From contig NC_092188.1 in the NCBI RefSeq assembly GCF_043641665.1, positions 18,745,704 through 18,809,703 on the forward strand: DNA of 64,000 bases, given 5' to 3'. The notes beneath the pieces are model-generated. The model searched no databases and was not told the DNA's origin. It saw nothing but the letters and a program-made list of their open reading frames with translations. The DNA comes from Enoplosus armatus (taxonomy: Eukaryota > Chordata > Actinopteri > Centrarchiformes > Enoplosidae). Shown here one piece after another: positions 1 to 14,000 of the stretch (position 1 is the stretch's first letter; every line of letters begins with the position of its first letter). The position numbers and the translations under genes were made by a program.

Positions 1-1604
1 ATGTCACATGCAGCAATCTTGTGCAAGCTCTGCATCATCTGCAGGTTAAAATAATTTCTACCTCAACAAAACAGACAATACATTACAATAAACAATGGGG
101 AGTTACCAGCAAATAAGAAAAGAAAAAGAGCTCAGTCTGCACAACTGAATAATGATTTGACTATTCCTTTCTACCAAATTTTAGCAAATATGTTTTCACC
201 TAGTATATAGTTTTTTTTATATATTTATATTTTTATATATTTATCTGTTACCTTTGCAATATTAGTGCCTTCTGTGGCTTTGTCTGTCATTCATGAAGTC
301 AACTGTTCTTGCTTATTTTTCATTATTTCTTTCCTTCGCACACCATAGATTAAGTCTTGGAAACGGAAAGCACCTGTGTAGCAGAACAAAGTATTTATTG
401 ATATTGAAACTTCCTTATATAAACTGTTAGCTGAAATGAGCCACTAGCCAAATGACAAATCTTTCATATACACCTCCTACCACTACTTAACAGGAAATTT
501 AGGTCTGAGCGGAGGTGTGTGGGGGTGTGTGCAGATGTGAACATATGAGAATTCAGGCCTTTCTTCATCCACAACATTGGAAAAACAAACCATTTGTCAT
601 TATAATTCAAACTTTTTAAATAATTTCCACATGTTCCAGTTATGTCATGGTTTTAATAGCCAGAGCATTATGCCTAATTTTCACGTTTACATTACTCCAT
701 ACACATATGATTATATAGCGTATAGTTTTTCTTCACATTTTCAACTCACTGAAAGTGATTTAAGACGACCCTAATGCTGTGAGCTTGAACAGTTCAACAC
801 ACTGAGCCCATGGTACCATTAAAACAACCTCCTGACCCCCTCAGGCAGAGAGCTGGCCCTCTCTGATAATATTTTCATAGGCTGTGAATTATAAGTGTTT
901 AAAGGGGCACTAATCGCAGAGTTACACTCATGCCAAGAGCTGCTTAGCATCAGCAAACCACAAAGTCTGGATGGAGAGCCTAGAGGGCCAGGTTTTAGCC
1001 AAAGTTAAAACATTCATTATAACAATTATTTTTTATGGCATATCTGCCTTTTAAGAAACTACACAGTGGAAAATAAAAGGAAAGATGGGAAGGATAGGGG
1101 ATGAAATACAGCAAAGCCATCTTTAGTCAGATTTAAACCCTTGACACCACTTCTACATAGCGTGTGCCTGGGGCTGCAGCGTTTCTTTCTGACTGAGCCC
1201 GAAAATGGTGGAAGGCAACGGTGAGAGGGACCGCTTAAAGGTAGGGGTCCTGGCTTGAGTCCTTGGGCTGGCCGAGTCAATCTGCCCAAAAAAAGTGAAT
1301 GACTCTCCCCTCTGAACACCTAACATAAAGATTCTCTTGAAGACAGTGTCTTACCGCCAGTGTATGGAAGACTTTAAATGCCTAAATGAAAACAAATCAA
1401 TAACAGAAACAAAGTGAAATACAATACACACTTTTCGTTTTTTACATGTCCATTTATTGTGTCATAATTAAATGACAATTATTTAACCTTTTGTCTTTAA
1501 TGACTGAATGAATTGTTTTTCATCATGACACGAATTTTCCATGCCACATTAAAATATAATCACAACGTTGAAAAGTGAAGAGGTGTATTGCTTTTCATTG
1601 TTGT

Positions 1605-1619
1605 CCAGCAGAGGGCAGC
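1605..1619 (+). promoter_or_regulatory. Candidate CTCF-binding motif
   Basis: The 15 bases CCAGCAGAGGGCAGC fit the vertebrate CTCF core CCASYAGRKGGCRS at every position. In a gene desert next to a developmental gene such a site could act as a domain boundary, but a motif match alone does not show occupancy. Confidence 0.4.
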
Positions 1620-3279
1620 ATAGACCTGACATTACTAAATACAAAGCACTGTCATTAGTTCTCATAAGAAGGTGGAAGGTATCTTTTTCTTTTTAAAAGG
1701 AAGGCGCTTCAAATAAAAAAATAACCAATTGTCCAATTACAGCTTTGGGGACGGGGCCGTGGGCGGAGCTTATCGCTGACAGCCATTCACATTCAAACAT
1801 TAAAAATCTCTCATTCCTTATGAAGATTTTAAAACATCATATTCATGCATTTTAAAGCACTTGTAATTCTTTTAAGTGAAGCTTAAGTTTATACTAATAT
1901 CTACTATGTTCAAATTTCTGTAAAACGTCTGTGTTTGTCTATGTTTACACTGTATGTTCTTGTGCACAAGTCTCTCCAGAAAAAGATCTTAACGAGAAGT
2001 AAAGGCGAAAAATGTGTTATTTTTACTGTAATGATTTCAATGAAATTAGTTTTGTGATTGATTAGGCTGTATTTATGTGAAACAGATATAGTAACAACAT
2101 ACATACAACACACTTGTCAAGAGGACACATTTACAATTGTTTTGTCTTATCATGTGAAAAAACAGTAGTAGCAGTAACAGTGTAACAATGAACTGCAGCA
2201 ATTAAACTGTTAATGTTCCCTTTTTAAAAACTGCTTTTAGATATTTGATTTTATATTCTGTACACCATACGCATGTATTGTGCTTAGTTTTTTATTTTCA
2301 TTTTTTATTTTCGAGTCAATCTTCGAGTATCTTGGAAAGAGCTCTATAAATAAGGAAAATGTAACGTCAAATAAAAATGTATTTTATATAATTCTTATGT
2401 TTTCCAAATATTTTCCAGAAGTGTGGAGGCACCGTTATACACAGTGAGCTGATAGAAAGTTCATCCACATTTCTATCTTCCTTCCTACCTACCTGGGTCG
2501 CTCTACTGTATATATCTCCTCCACTTCCTCTTCAGCCTCTCCCATTCCGCCGTGTTTTCTTTGGCCTGACGCTGAGGGACTGGAAGTGTCACCTCATCAC
2601 AGCAGAGTTTTGTTTCCCTTGGAGGCTGCAGTAGGATGTCTGTTAATCTGATCTGAAATCCTCAACCTGGATTTGGCAGCTTCCTACAAACACTGTTGGC
2701 TCTGACACGACTCTATGAAGCCCCTCTTACAGCGATGTCTATCTGAGAGATAGACTGCCTGTAATAACTCTACAATCAGCCTCAGCGGTGTGTGGGACTG
2801 TGCCAGTTTTGAACCTTTCCTTGCTTTGGCTGGGTTTCACTGTGGAAGAAAACAACATATTGTGCAACAAACTGCTCTCAAATTCCACTGAGCTGCCACA
2901 GAGATGATTTGAAATTCTGGCAGTCCAATTAAAAAACAATTGAATGGCCAATTTATTAGACATATGCAATGTTTATTCTATAGTAGCAGCATGGCAGTAA
3001 CTAGTTAGATGCAGATTTACAGTAAAAGATATCACAGCAGCAAGTCCACTCTCTACTCTCTACAAAACCACAAGATACTGTATGTGTCTGAGCCAAACAT
3101 TCTACAGTTCATTCAAATGTATTACAAAATGATTCTGCTAAAATGATAGATCTGAAATATCTCCACTTATGCTGCCATTTTATTTTACTTGTTTCGATTT
3201 GTTATGTAACAATGCTGTACCAAGAGATGAGGATGGTGATTCAAACTGAGGTAAGCTGAGCTGACTGATGTTAGCTGAA

Positions 3280-3405
3280 TTTAAAGGGAACTTCACAGAT
3301 TTTACACATCAGAGTTTACGGGTCTTGGAAAGTACTACTGTATATGTGAATAAAGTTGTATAAAACCTCTTGTAGCTGTGGTTCGGTCTGAAGACAACAA
3401 GTTTA
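3280..3405 (+). repeat. Interspersed repeat, teleost non-coding family (TTAAAGGGAACTTCAC type)
   Basis: The block starts with TTTAAAGGGAACTTCACAG and continues through a segment resembling a short non-autonomous repeat that I recall from many percomorph genomes. No second full copy is obvious in this window. The phrase GGTTTAAAGAACAAAG recurs nearby at about 3508 and again at about 13267, which suggests more degraded relatives. The family name is not known to me. Confidence 0.45.
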
Positions 3406-6400
3406 AAAATGAAAAGAATCTGGAGGTGAGGCGTTAGGAAAAGGTGAGCTTACCAGACCTCTGTGGAGTTCATTGATCTAGTGGTTTGGGTGAATATCAG
3501 GGTTTAAGGTTTAAAGAACAAAGCAAGTCAGTGGAATGTCCTCACAAATGTGTGTGAGTGAAATGTGATGAGTCTGTGTGTGTGTGTGTGTAAGACGTGG
3601 TATGGCAAGGTTAAGACGGCATTCTTGAAAGTACACGTGTCTCTTCTCTTTTGCTCACCTTCTGTCAAAAACATCAGGTGCGTCTCTGGAGAGATGAGCA
3701 AACCTTCTTGGAGGAACAGAGAGTGAGGTGGAGAGAGGGAGCGAGAGATGAGCAAACTCTTACCAGAATAGATAATAACTCTGTTTCTGTGTAACAGGTC
3801 ATTTTAGACTGAAAGTAACCAGTAGCTTACAAATCCACAGTGAATGGAATCAATTCAGCAGACATGCTCTTTGTCATAACAGCGTGGACCAAAACTAACA
3901 CATTACTAACAAGACATGAACAGACGCAAAAAAAATTCTTTAATAACTGAACAGCTGGAAAAACTATTTGACAGTCACAATCTCCTCCTCACTACAGAAT
4001 TTCAAAACAGTGATTAGTGTCACTACTCAAATCATTGATAGGTATTTTAACACAGGGACTAATACTACAACAATAACTAAATCTAAGTTATTCATTTTTA
4101 AGTTTTTAATATTTTCATTTCCGTTTTGTCATAATGTTTGTAAACACGGCAGTCATATAGGCCTATCCTTTCATTTATTTATAATGTGAGCATTTCCTTT
4201 TAAAACAATATATGTTAACCTTAAATTTATATGGTAAAAAAAAACAGATTAGGAAAAAGTTATTTGTCACAATTACTTCATGCACTGTGTTTTTATACTT
4301 ATGCATTTTCTTTTATAGGTTGAATATTGCATGCAATAACATGTTGTTTATGAAATGAAGGAAAATGTATTACTGTATTTTTCCATAAAAGAAACCACCC
4401 CAGGAAAAAAAAGTCTGTAAGGATATATCCTAAAGAGAGCACTTTGTACAGCCCAGCTTCTTCTGAAGAATTCTAGTTTGATTTCTAAGAATTATTTTTG
4501 CTTAAAACAGTAAAAGATATATAGAAACTTAATATAAAATATTGTAAAAACAAAATTACATGTTACAGACCAAAGTATATATAGGAACAAGAGCTGTGTG
4601 TACACTACATGATGACTTTTTTTCTTTTGTCCTGCTGTGCTGTGGCCTGCTCAAACAAGCTTTCACTGTATTTGACAGCATAACAGATCTTCCATTTGAA
4701 ATATAAATAAATTGTTTTCTCTAATCTCTACCCTATGGCCTCGCCCAGTGTTGAAACAATGACTTGCACATTGAATTACTAATTTAATTCTGAGTGTGTG
4801 CAGGGCATGCAGCTATTTTAGTCTTCATCTCTGACGAGCAATAAATCAGATATTTTCAGGAAAGACAGCTCCAAACCATCTCATTGTGTCATATTTCTTA
4901 AGGTCCTCAGTAGACTATATGCTATTCATAATGATGCACATACACACATACAAAGAAAACTATGAACTCGTATGATGTTTAAACAGCGGCTAAGTCAAGT
5001 TCTACTCCAGAATACCCAGCTAAATGTAAACTCCTGTCCTCTCCTCTTTCCTTTCTACACTATTTGTCATTTCTCTCCTCTGGATTTTTGCCTTTGTGTC
5101 TCTTCTCTTCTTTCAATATTGGGATCTACCATATTAACACCTTGACTCCACTCATCTTATCCTCCTCTCTCATCTCCTCTCGCCTTCATGCATCAACACC
5201 CGGTCCTGCATGTGACCTCTCTCCTTTGTTTCACTCCTCATCTTTCCCTCTCTCTCGTCACTATCACATCTGCCAGTTAGTAAATCAGGGACTGTTAAGT
5301 GTATTAAACACGTCATCCAGCGGTTCGCCACCCAAGAAACATATGCATATACTCTCCCTCTATTTTCCAATTGTGTTATTTTTTTGATCTTTCTCTCATT
5401 ATTTCTTACTGTCTCTTCTGCTCTGTTTCTCTTCTTCTCTTTCACTTAATTCTGCCTATTTATTATTACTGCCTCTCTTTCTCTCTGCTTGTCTCACACT
5501 TCATCTCTCAGTCTTTATGTCCGTGTGTGTGCGTGTGTGTGTGTGTCTCTCTCTCTGTATGCTGATGTCATGTGTTTGCATTGGGCTGCTCTGCACTCTT
5601 CGACATGTATATGGACCAAAACATGTGGCGATGTTTACCCAGACAACTCCTTAATTGTCTGTTTAATTCACACCGTCTGAACACCCTGAAGATGGAGAGG
5701 AGGTGTGCCTTTCTTCCTCCTGTATATCTCTGTAGCTGCATCCTACAGTGCTGCGCATGAGCAGCAAAGGGTTTTGACTTGACACACCGAGGGATTCTTC
5801 CTCACTGCAGCTGCTGATCTGTGTTCAACAAAGAAACTGATTTTCATGGGCAAATACAGTGGCGTATCATATTTGTCATGGCTCCTGGGGCCTCCTCTCC
5901 ATCATATTCAGACACACACAACCCCTCCTCCATCAAACGCACCAATCAATCTGCTTTGGTATGATGGAGGTTGACAAGGTTGTTGTGTCAGACAGGGGTC
6001 AGACCTTGACCACCTGTGTGGATTTCTGCCACTGAACCACGACGATAACAAACCTAAAAATGAATAAAATTGCAAAACAACTGCAAAATATGGTTCGGTC
6101 TCTGGGCTGTTTTGTGGTTGAGGGGACAGTAATTAGTGGGCCCCTACACTCTACCCTCTGCACTTCTGACAGTTATGATACATTAAAATATGTGCATATA
6201 TTGTGTGAAATGTATTCATGTTCCCCCCCAAAACAAAACAGTGGTCTCTAACCATATTCATATTCTTGAATATTTAATTTTACTCATCCTGTGGTCACAA
6301 CAGTGTGTATGTGTGTAAAACCGACAATCAAGCAAATTTAATACTTCAAATTCCCAGTACACAGATATATCAAATTAAATGAATGAATTCTGAATGTAAA

Positions 6401-6699
6401 ACATATAGAAACTCTTAAACAGCTCCATATAACTTCGTGAACCTGGAGGTTCTATCTCTCAAATCCAAATGTTGTCATCTGTACGTCTACAGTCTATTAT
6501 TAACAGTGTTAGACTGTGAGGGAGGACAGTGAAGTAACTGGTCGTGAGCCGAGCTCAAACCCACGTTGTTGCCAGCACACCGAGCCACAGATCACCTTGT
6601 TAGTCTTGATTTCAGATTCGGACCCAAACCTGGAAGTTCCATCTGTGTGATTCACTCCAAGGTTGACTGAAGGATCATGTTGCCCCTCTGGCTTCCTGA

Positions 6700-6810
6700 T
6701 GTGTGTGTGTGTGTGTGTGTGTACGTGTATTTAGTACTTGTTCGTGCATACATACTACATGTGTCTGCATGCGTGCACATGGCTTTGTATTTGTACACGT
6801 GTGTTGATAT

Positions 6811-6866
<56 letters not shown>
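6700..6866. repeat. (GT)n microsatellites
   Basis: Two GT runs occur, about 6700-6722 and 6814-6866, separated by GT-rich interrupted sequence. The longer run is about 26 dinucleotide units. It opens false reading frames of alternating Thr-His or Cys-Val on either strand. Confidence 0.95.
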
Positions 6867-6868
<2 letters not shown>

Positions 6869-7429
6869 TACGTGTGTGCGTGCTGAACGAGGGCCAGGTA
6901 TGGGTTGAGGAGAAGGATTGATGGTCCTGGAGGGACTCGGCAGCTGGAACAGAGAACACCAGACAGACAGACGGACGGATGGAGAGAAACAGGGGAATAA
7001 ATCAGAGAAAGAGAGGAGAAAAGGAAGGTGGCTGGAAGTGTGGAGGACGGAGAGAAGGGGAGGACAGGAGAGGACAGGAGAGGAAAGGAGACGTGAGGAG
7101 GAGGGTGATCATAGAAAAAAGACATTTGTCCAGACAAACAAACTGCAAATTCTTCAGAAATGATGTGATGCAAGATTTCAGTAATAGCCCAGTAGGCTGC
7201 AATATGTGCCGTCATTCAGAGATGCCAGGAGACCATAGGAAATATCATATAATACTAATGTATCTGACCACAACCATTCTTGACTCTGTGCAGACACAGA
7301 CAGACCCACACACACACACCTCATATCCCTCTCTCCCTCTTCCTTTATTTCACTCTCCACTTCTCTTTTCCTCTTTTTACCACATCCCTTACTTTCTCTC
7401 TCCCTTCCTTTCTGCCGCTTACCCTTTCA

Positions 7430-7453
7430 ACACACACACACACACACACACAC
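7430..7453. repeat. (CA)n microsatellite
   Basis: A perfect CA run of about 12 units lies within a C/T-rich tract that extends over about 7320-7510. No gene is associated with it. Confidence 0.9.
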
Positions 7454-9140
7454 GCCATGTGCCTCTCTCTCCTGACCACATCCCCTCCTCTCTCCTCTCC
7501 TCCCAACCTCAGGTCGTGTGGTAATGAGTGTGTGATGGAGCCTCGTGGCTACCAGACTGGCAGAGGTATTTTTAGCACTTCTGGTGGTTTCCATCACTAA
7601 ATATGCTCCAACTTCATATTTCAAGATTGAAACCAACCTCAAAGGGAGAAATGGATAGTTTGTTGCAGTTGGTTTAAGCTATTAGACGTCACTGTTAAAT
7701 GTAGTGGGGGAGATTTGTGCATTGATGGGTAGGGAGGTAATTGGTGATAACTGGAAAAACAACAATATGGCTTTGGATTAAAGAGAAGGTTGAAAAGAGT
7801 AAAGGCCTAGAACCTCACATGGGGAGAAGTTACATTACCTCGGTGCAACAGTTTGGTACCTTGAGGGCAAATAATGAGTGGAAACAGACATCACATTCTA
7901 TCAGTCAAAGCAAATAATTTTCCTTGATGTGGCAACCATTTTTATTTAAAGCAGATGCAAAATATTGCAGCAGGAACTGTATTGAATTGAACCTGGCACA
8001 AGCATTTTACCTGCAATCATAATATGACACTATACTGTGTGTCTATTCACCTATAAAGGTGGCAACCACTTATGTTTGATACAATAAGGAGAACACTTTT
8101 GATTAGATGAGACAAGAATCAATAATAAAGAATAATAGGATGCAGTCTGGTGTATGTTTGGCTCTGGTCCCATTGATCGGACCCACAGTCATATGGGAGC
8201 ATAACAAGCAGAGCTCCAGAGCTCCTCCTCAAGATCCCTTTGTGCCTTTTCCCTACATGATGTTGGTGATGTGGAGGAGGGTTAAACAAAAAAAGACATG
8301 TCAGAATTGAATAAAAACAATTTAAAAAAAACCCTCCTACAACACCAACATCATCAATGGCAGCACTTGCTGTTGGCATCAAAGAAGGAGAGGCTTAGAA
8401 ATCAGGGCTGGCTTTAAATCAAAAGAAAGAAATCTTTTCTGACATATGTCACACAGGTATTGTGTTGCTTGTGGTTGTATGCCATTGGAAAGACACAAGA
8501 GCCACGAAAAAGTGTGCTCCAAAACAAAAAAAATATATATACTGACCTCACTAAGAAACGTCATAAAGTATTAGCAGTTTCCCTGAAATGATGGCTGACC
8601 TAATTATGAGTCTGGGCATGCTCACGTGCGTCGTTTTTGTTGTGGAAAAAGTGCTACCTCAACCACATTTTGTGCTGATAAAAAAGCTTGTCATGCATTG
8701 CTCACTTTGTTTCCATAACGACCAGTTGGCTTCGGTTGCCACTAAACAGTATATTTAACTCTCAAACACTTAGCAGAAACTCCCCTAACACAGCCAATTT
8801 GTTCCCATAAGGATCCCGCTACAAACTTTCCTCCACTACTTTTTCCATTTTCAGCTTGTTGTTGTCTTAAACTGTTAGCAGCCTGTGTTGTGAAACCTCA
8901 GTGATAATCCTGCAGATAATCCTGCAAAGTTCCTCCATAAAAAAACTACTGAATTTTGTGCTACAAATGGCTTGTATAAGTTTTTGTTTTTGAAAATGAG
9001 TCATGGTTAAAGTTGGGCAACTAAAACAATTCCATTTACATTATCAAAAATGTCAATGCCAACTAGTAGAGGCCCCTGGTGTTTAAGAGTAATGCTTACA
9101 GGCTTATATACATACACCTTGGTTTACTGTGGTTTCTGTT

Positions 9141-9346
9141 AAAGGAATAGTCTGACTTTTTCTGGAGTACTTGTGTTCTCTTTCTTGCAGATTTCCTGGA
9201 GTCTCATCATCACCAAGCAGTTGCCAGGCACAGAGGTGCTTGGCATATGGATAAACTTAACAGACATGAGAGTGGTATTAATCTTCTCATCTAACTTTCG
9301 GCAAGAAATCAAATAAGCGTATTTCCTAAAATGTTGAAATAGTGCT
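9141..9346 (+). repeat. Palindromic MITE-like repeat, family B copy 1
   Basis: The block begins AAAGGAATAGTCTGAC and ends in sequence whose reverse complement is similar, so it has imperfect terminal inverted repeats. It carries the internal phrase TCTTCTCATCTAACTTTCGGC, shortened here by one base at each end of the shared core. The same architecture recurs at 24916-25200, which shows a dispersed family. I recognise it as a common percomorph non-autonomous repeat, without coding capacity. Confidence 0.65.
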
Positions 9347-11139
9347 TGAAATTTAATTAATTTCAAGCTCACTTAATTGGTTACTTGATAACCAAACCAT
9401 AACTTATTTATTTGAATCTGGTCATGGTACTTTTAATCTTTAAAATATGTCTGACTGTTTTTACATGGTTTTCTATTGACTCAACCTACCTGCTCCAAGT
9501 TACATTGAATGTTTTACAGTCTAAAATAACTTACTATGGGATTACTTTTATAGGTGTCAGTCAAATATTTTTGAATAATACATAAAAAGTCAAATGATCT
9601 AAGTTTTAATTCCTGTAAGAAACCAAGTTAAGCAAAAGAGAAATCGTGGAAAGCCAACAATCTACTTTACTCCCTTCTGTTGTTGTTATAAATTTTCTGA
9701 GGCCAGATTAAGTGTAGATTTATCCAGAAGTATTTTACAAAGTATATTAAATGTCTCCATTTAATAACAACCAATTTAACATTTTTGTTTGTCATGGGGG
9801 AGAAAAAGAACATTCTGTAACGTACAGCATCTAATTTATGCTGATCAAAATATTATCATTTGTTCTTCTAGCAAAAAGAAAGAGGCTTCTGAACAGATTG
9901 ATGGCTCACAGCGGAGCGGAGATCTTATTCTTTCTTTCATTTGAAAGCTTCCACTTTTCTACTGAGTGCTCCGTCTCCTCCATCTTTATTTCTGTTGGCA
10001 GGCTCATCTCATTCTCCCTGAACATCTTTCCTCTCTCACAAGGAGGCTCATTGTCCGTTGAGGAGAAGGTCGGTTTATGGTCCATGCAGACACAAGTGGC
10101 AGAAGCACATTCCATAACTTATTGGGACCCTGAAATCCCACATCTGCCAGGGTATGTTTGCACTATTTGACTGCTGGGGTCAACTCACTTTAAATCCAGT
10201 CTGTACAAAGTGTAAACAGAAGCTGCTCTTTCTGTTCTCTAGATGTTTTCACTGTATTCTCATATTTCCAAACACAATCACATTCTGGAAATAACAACAC
10301 AAACTTTTCAACCGTGGCAACAATTTCTATTGTGCCAAAGCCAAACACTGAAGAAAAAGATGAATTGAAAGTAAATAGACCTCCTTGGTTATCTCTCTCA
10401 TCATTGGTTGATTTTCTGTGTCTTTACTGGAAGCATCTTCCATTCATTATGTCTGTGTGGTTCTGCCTTTACTCTCTGTCCATCTGGCTTCCCCACAGTT
10501 TCTCTTCCTGTCTTGTCTCTTTTGTCATTTGAGTCAGCGCAGGAGTCAGTAGTTCTTCTGAGTCAGTGGGCCTTGTGGGAAATAGAGTTCTGAAGGCTCT
10601 AATCCTTTCCAGTTAAAGGTTGATGTTGATGCAGCGCCGAAATACACAGGAGCAACATTATTCTATCAGAACCAGACTATCCAGCACACCATCCTGCAAA
10701 CAAAGAGGTACACATCCAGCAAGGAGACCTTCAGTGAACAATGTTTGGTCCCATTTGTGCTAAAATATTTTGCAACTGCAACAAAAGCTGCTAAAATGTC
10801 AAAATAAGTAGTCTGACTTCTAGGGCCAGCGGGTTTCCTTCATTTTCTTGTCATCCTAACTACCTAGCTACATCCATGAACAGAAACAGAAAAATGCTGA
10901 CAAGCATGGGTGAAACTGATGCAGCCGTACAAACTGACTTATAGAAATAGCAACTCTTAAATCAACATATTTCTTTGATCCATTTCCATGGATCCATTTG
11001 TCCACAAAATAACAACAACAAGTCGTTTAACATGAACACAATGTCAGGTTGAATTACTGAAGTGGCAATTCAGATTATCAGGCTACAAATAGGTTCCATC
11101 ACCAGTATGTGTTACCCATCAATCAGATGATACAAGAGC

Positions 11140-11440
11140 TCATATTTTGTTACCTATGATATGAGCCTTTGCAGTTGACCTTTTTTTCAGCCAGAGTTGC
11201 TCCTGTATAGGGAAGCCCAGCGTGCTCTGACCTCCGCCCTGACCACAAAACCCTGCAGTAGCTGCCTGGCTAAATTGCTTGTGGAAGTGGCTACAAATCG
11301 GTGGCACCCAAATTCCACAGGGCGTATCCTGCCCTTCCAGCTCACTGCTACTAGTTTGGTACAGCTTCTTCCTCGCATACAATATGTATCATCTACTACT
11401 TTTTGCACCTTCTCTGCTTTGGTGGCCACTGTAGCATGAA
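11140..11440 (-). pseudogene. Possible relic of a LINE-type reverse transcriptase C-terminus
   Basis: A minus-strand frame contains the phrase PVEFGCHRFVATS followed by a Leu/Arg-rich segment. This resembles the conserved 'VEVGCRGF' stretch near the C-terminus of polyproteins of some fish non-LTR elements. Two overlapping minus frames share the similarity, as expected after a frameshift. The piece is about 80 residues, has no catalytic domain and no intact ORF around it. The resemblance is from memory and short, so it may be coincidence. Confidence 0.3.
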
Positions 11441-13000
11441 TCTGACCCTCTGGCTCTTTGAATTATGGGTTATGTGGAGTAATTCCTAGTTCAACGCTTT
11501 TTTTACCCTGAGACAACTGCCCTTTATGTTAGTGATGCAGAAGATTTGACATTTCAAATGTATCTTGGCAAAGTAGTCTTTAGTTCCTCAGTGCTGTCAT
11601 TATTTTTCAAGTTGATAGATAATACTGTGATACCCTTTCAATTTATCTTTTGCCAGCTTCAGTATTAACTTTTTTATGCCAAAAGAAAAATATATCTTTG
11701 TGTATAGAGGGACAGTGAAAGCACTTCACCAGTGCATGAGTCTCTGAACTTTGTAACATTTGCCTTTTTCAAAAAGAATCAATTAAGATACTGTATGAGA
11801 AAAGGAAAAGATATCAGCTCTTCTACTTGGAAATCACAAATCCTGTTGGTATTTTGGACAATCACAACCTGGCTGTAACCTTGTGACACACTGTTTCTCA
11901 AAACATTTGGTGATTTAGTGATACAACTAGAGCCACAAAACTCTCAGCTGTAGCACATTCCCACAAACTTGCCTTTAAATCACCAACTCTGAAATCAGAT
12001 ACTGTACTAACCCAAACCTTTCTTACCCGTTGGCCCAGTATCTAGACCAAACAAATCCCTTCAGTTTGTGTCCATGACAAATTTATCTCATACACAAGCA
12101 CACCGGAATCTCGACTGGCTAAAGAGCACAAGGCTGGAAGTCAGGTTAACACTCTGATACCAAAGAAATGTAACCTCTCCACGGGGACAACTGGTCCACA
12201 ACTAAGCTTCAAGTGTTATCCGTCCTGTAAAATGACCGATACAGCAGAGTGAGGAACATTCAAAATTCCTTAGTCACTCAGAATGTGCAGACTGTCCTGT
12301 AGGCCTATGTTAAATTTCCAACCGCACGCCTGTGACTGATGCCCCTTTTTCCATTTGAGCCACTGCCAGTGTACAATCCTGCTCATATTATAAAAAACGT
12401 TAGGCCGAGATGCCCATAGCAATTCAGTTCTATACTTAAAAATGGGAGATTCTGCTACACAGGCCACAAGCTTTTTGCACAAATAAACTCTAGGAGAAAC
12501 TGGGACACAGATGCTTTTAAGCTATACAATATGGTACAGAGCTACAGGAGATTTCGTTCATAATTTGGCTTGTTTATACGCCTCTTTTGCAGTTAGGGTT
12601 CACAAAAATATTTATTTCAGGCTTACATCCTGTAGTTCAGTAAATATGGGACTTATATTCAGGATGATGAGTCTTCAATATAGGCAATTTGGTGTTGTCA
12701 TTCTTAAAATATATAGAGGAGTTGACACTCATACACCACTACATTTTGGAAGACATTTGAGACAAACGGTTCCCCTTTATTACCTTTGCTGCAACCAGCT
12801 GCTCCACCAGCACACACACAAGGAAGCACATGCACATGATGAGTACATGTTATGATACATGTATGCAATGGGTGGTAACATGATGAACAAAGGTAGTAAT
12901 GCAACAGTAAAAGAGGAGTAGAAGAAAACTGCAAGACGATGTAAACCATGTAGGTTTTGAAAACATTTTTAAAAAGCTTTAGCAAGTGTCTTATGCCACG

Positions 13001-13062
13001 CAAGAGGAACAGCGGTGCTTGGAGCTAAATGCTAATGTCAGCATGCTGATATGCTAATGTTA
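13001..13062 (-). repeat. Fragment of repeat family D (GCTAATGTTAGCATGC type)
   Basis: Read on the minus strand, this short piece carries the alternating GCTAAT / AGCATGCTGA phrases also found at about 58910-58950. It is therefore a truncated, oppositely oriented copy of the family seen in the Siglec intron. Confidence 0.55.
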
Positions 13063-13694
13063 AGAAGGTGAAAGGTTTTCTGTGTTCCTACATTTGCTAC
13101 TTAGGTTACATGGTCTAATGAGAAGATAACTAAGCTTTTTGGCCTTAGTGCTCATCTCTGCTCATCCAATCACAAAGTTCTACCTCTCACACACCCTCAC
13201 ACTTACAGCGAGGCACAGAGATGGCAGCATCATCTTGTGTGAATAGTGAACGATCAAAGACTTAAAGGTTTAAAGAACAAAGTTAATGTAGAATTGTAGC
13301 TGGGAATTGTCTTCCAAAAGGGCACTGACCCCAAACACAGAGCCAAAGTCGAGGCAGAGCCCAAACCTCAGCTGAACTGAGAATGTGGACAAGGCCTTGA
13401 CAATTTCATTTCGCTCATTTTTTCCCATTCAGTGAGATGGAGCTGGAGCAATTTAGTGAAGTAAGAAAAGATTGGGCAAAATTGCTGTGTCCAGATGTGC
13501 AAAACTGAGATTATTCAACACATGCTCACAGCTGTAATTGCTACCAAAGGGCTCTAACAATTTTCTCATCATATTCAGATAGAAGAATATTTTGGCTCAA
13601 GTGTTTGCTACTGCTTTACTCTGCATCGCATTGTCCATAACAGCACATTGTGAGCCTTCTGCTGCTATAACTGTCACACTTTGTACAATGCAAG

Positions 13695-14000
13695 TATTAA
13701 AGCTGCACCAATCAATATTTCTTATATTAACAATGGATCAAATTACTATGTGTAGTCGTAGTGATGAATCCACAGAAGATTATGACCAACTCTGCAGTTT
13801 CCCTCAGCCATTCTCATCGACATCGTTTTGAACAGTGGGCAGTTGTTTTCAACTCTACCTCCCCACCACAGACCTGCAAATATACAGTCACACAAAGTTA
13901 GCAAGTAGCTAGTAAACATAGTGGAGCAAGTTATTCCCCTCAGAAGCTGGTGGAGACCCAAACAGAGCTAAAAGGAGAGTGAAAATTGGATTTTTGGACA
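13695..14000 (+). repeat. Interspersed repeat family A, copy 1
   Basis: The copy starts TATTAAAGCTGCACCAATC, includes ACTATGTGTAGT, and ends near AAAAGGAGAGTGAA. Related copies lie at 41310-41524 (opposite strand) and 52277-52660. They share the start, the 'AATTACTATGTGTAG' type core and a conserved middle, so this is a dispersed non-coding repeat. Divergence between copies indicates old insertions. Confidence 0.65.

Larger units (their letters stand above)
1..8990. other. Intergenic, no gene recognised
   Basis: I find no supportable exon here. The open frames are short, AT-rich or microsatellite-driven and match no family I know. Contents include an AT-rich tract near 199-262, a CTCF-like motif at 1605-1619, a CCAAT/GC-box-like patch around 1725-1775, an interspersed repeat at about 3280-3405, a CT-rich stretch at 5035-5545 and GT/CA microsatellites at 6700-6866 and 7430-7453. 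Confidence 0.7.

Noticed and set aside
6979..7524. 181-codon plus-strand frame
   Set aside because: Arg/Glu-rich start from a purine tract and a His-Thr end from a CA repeat. No recognisable protein.
8612..8624. p53-type half-site GGGCATGCTC
   Set aside because: A single half-site with no partner; expected by chance in this length of sequence.
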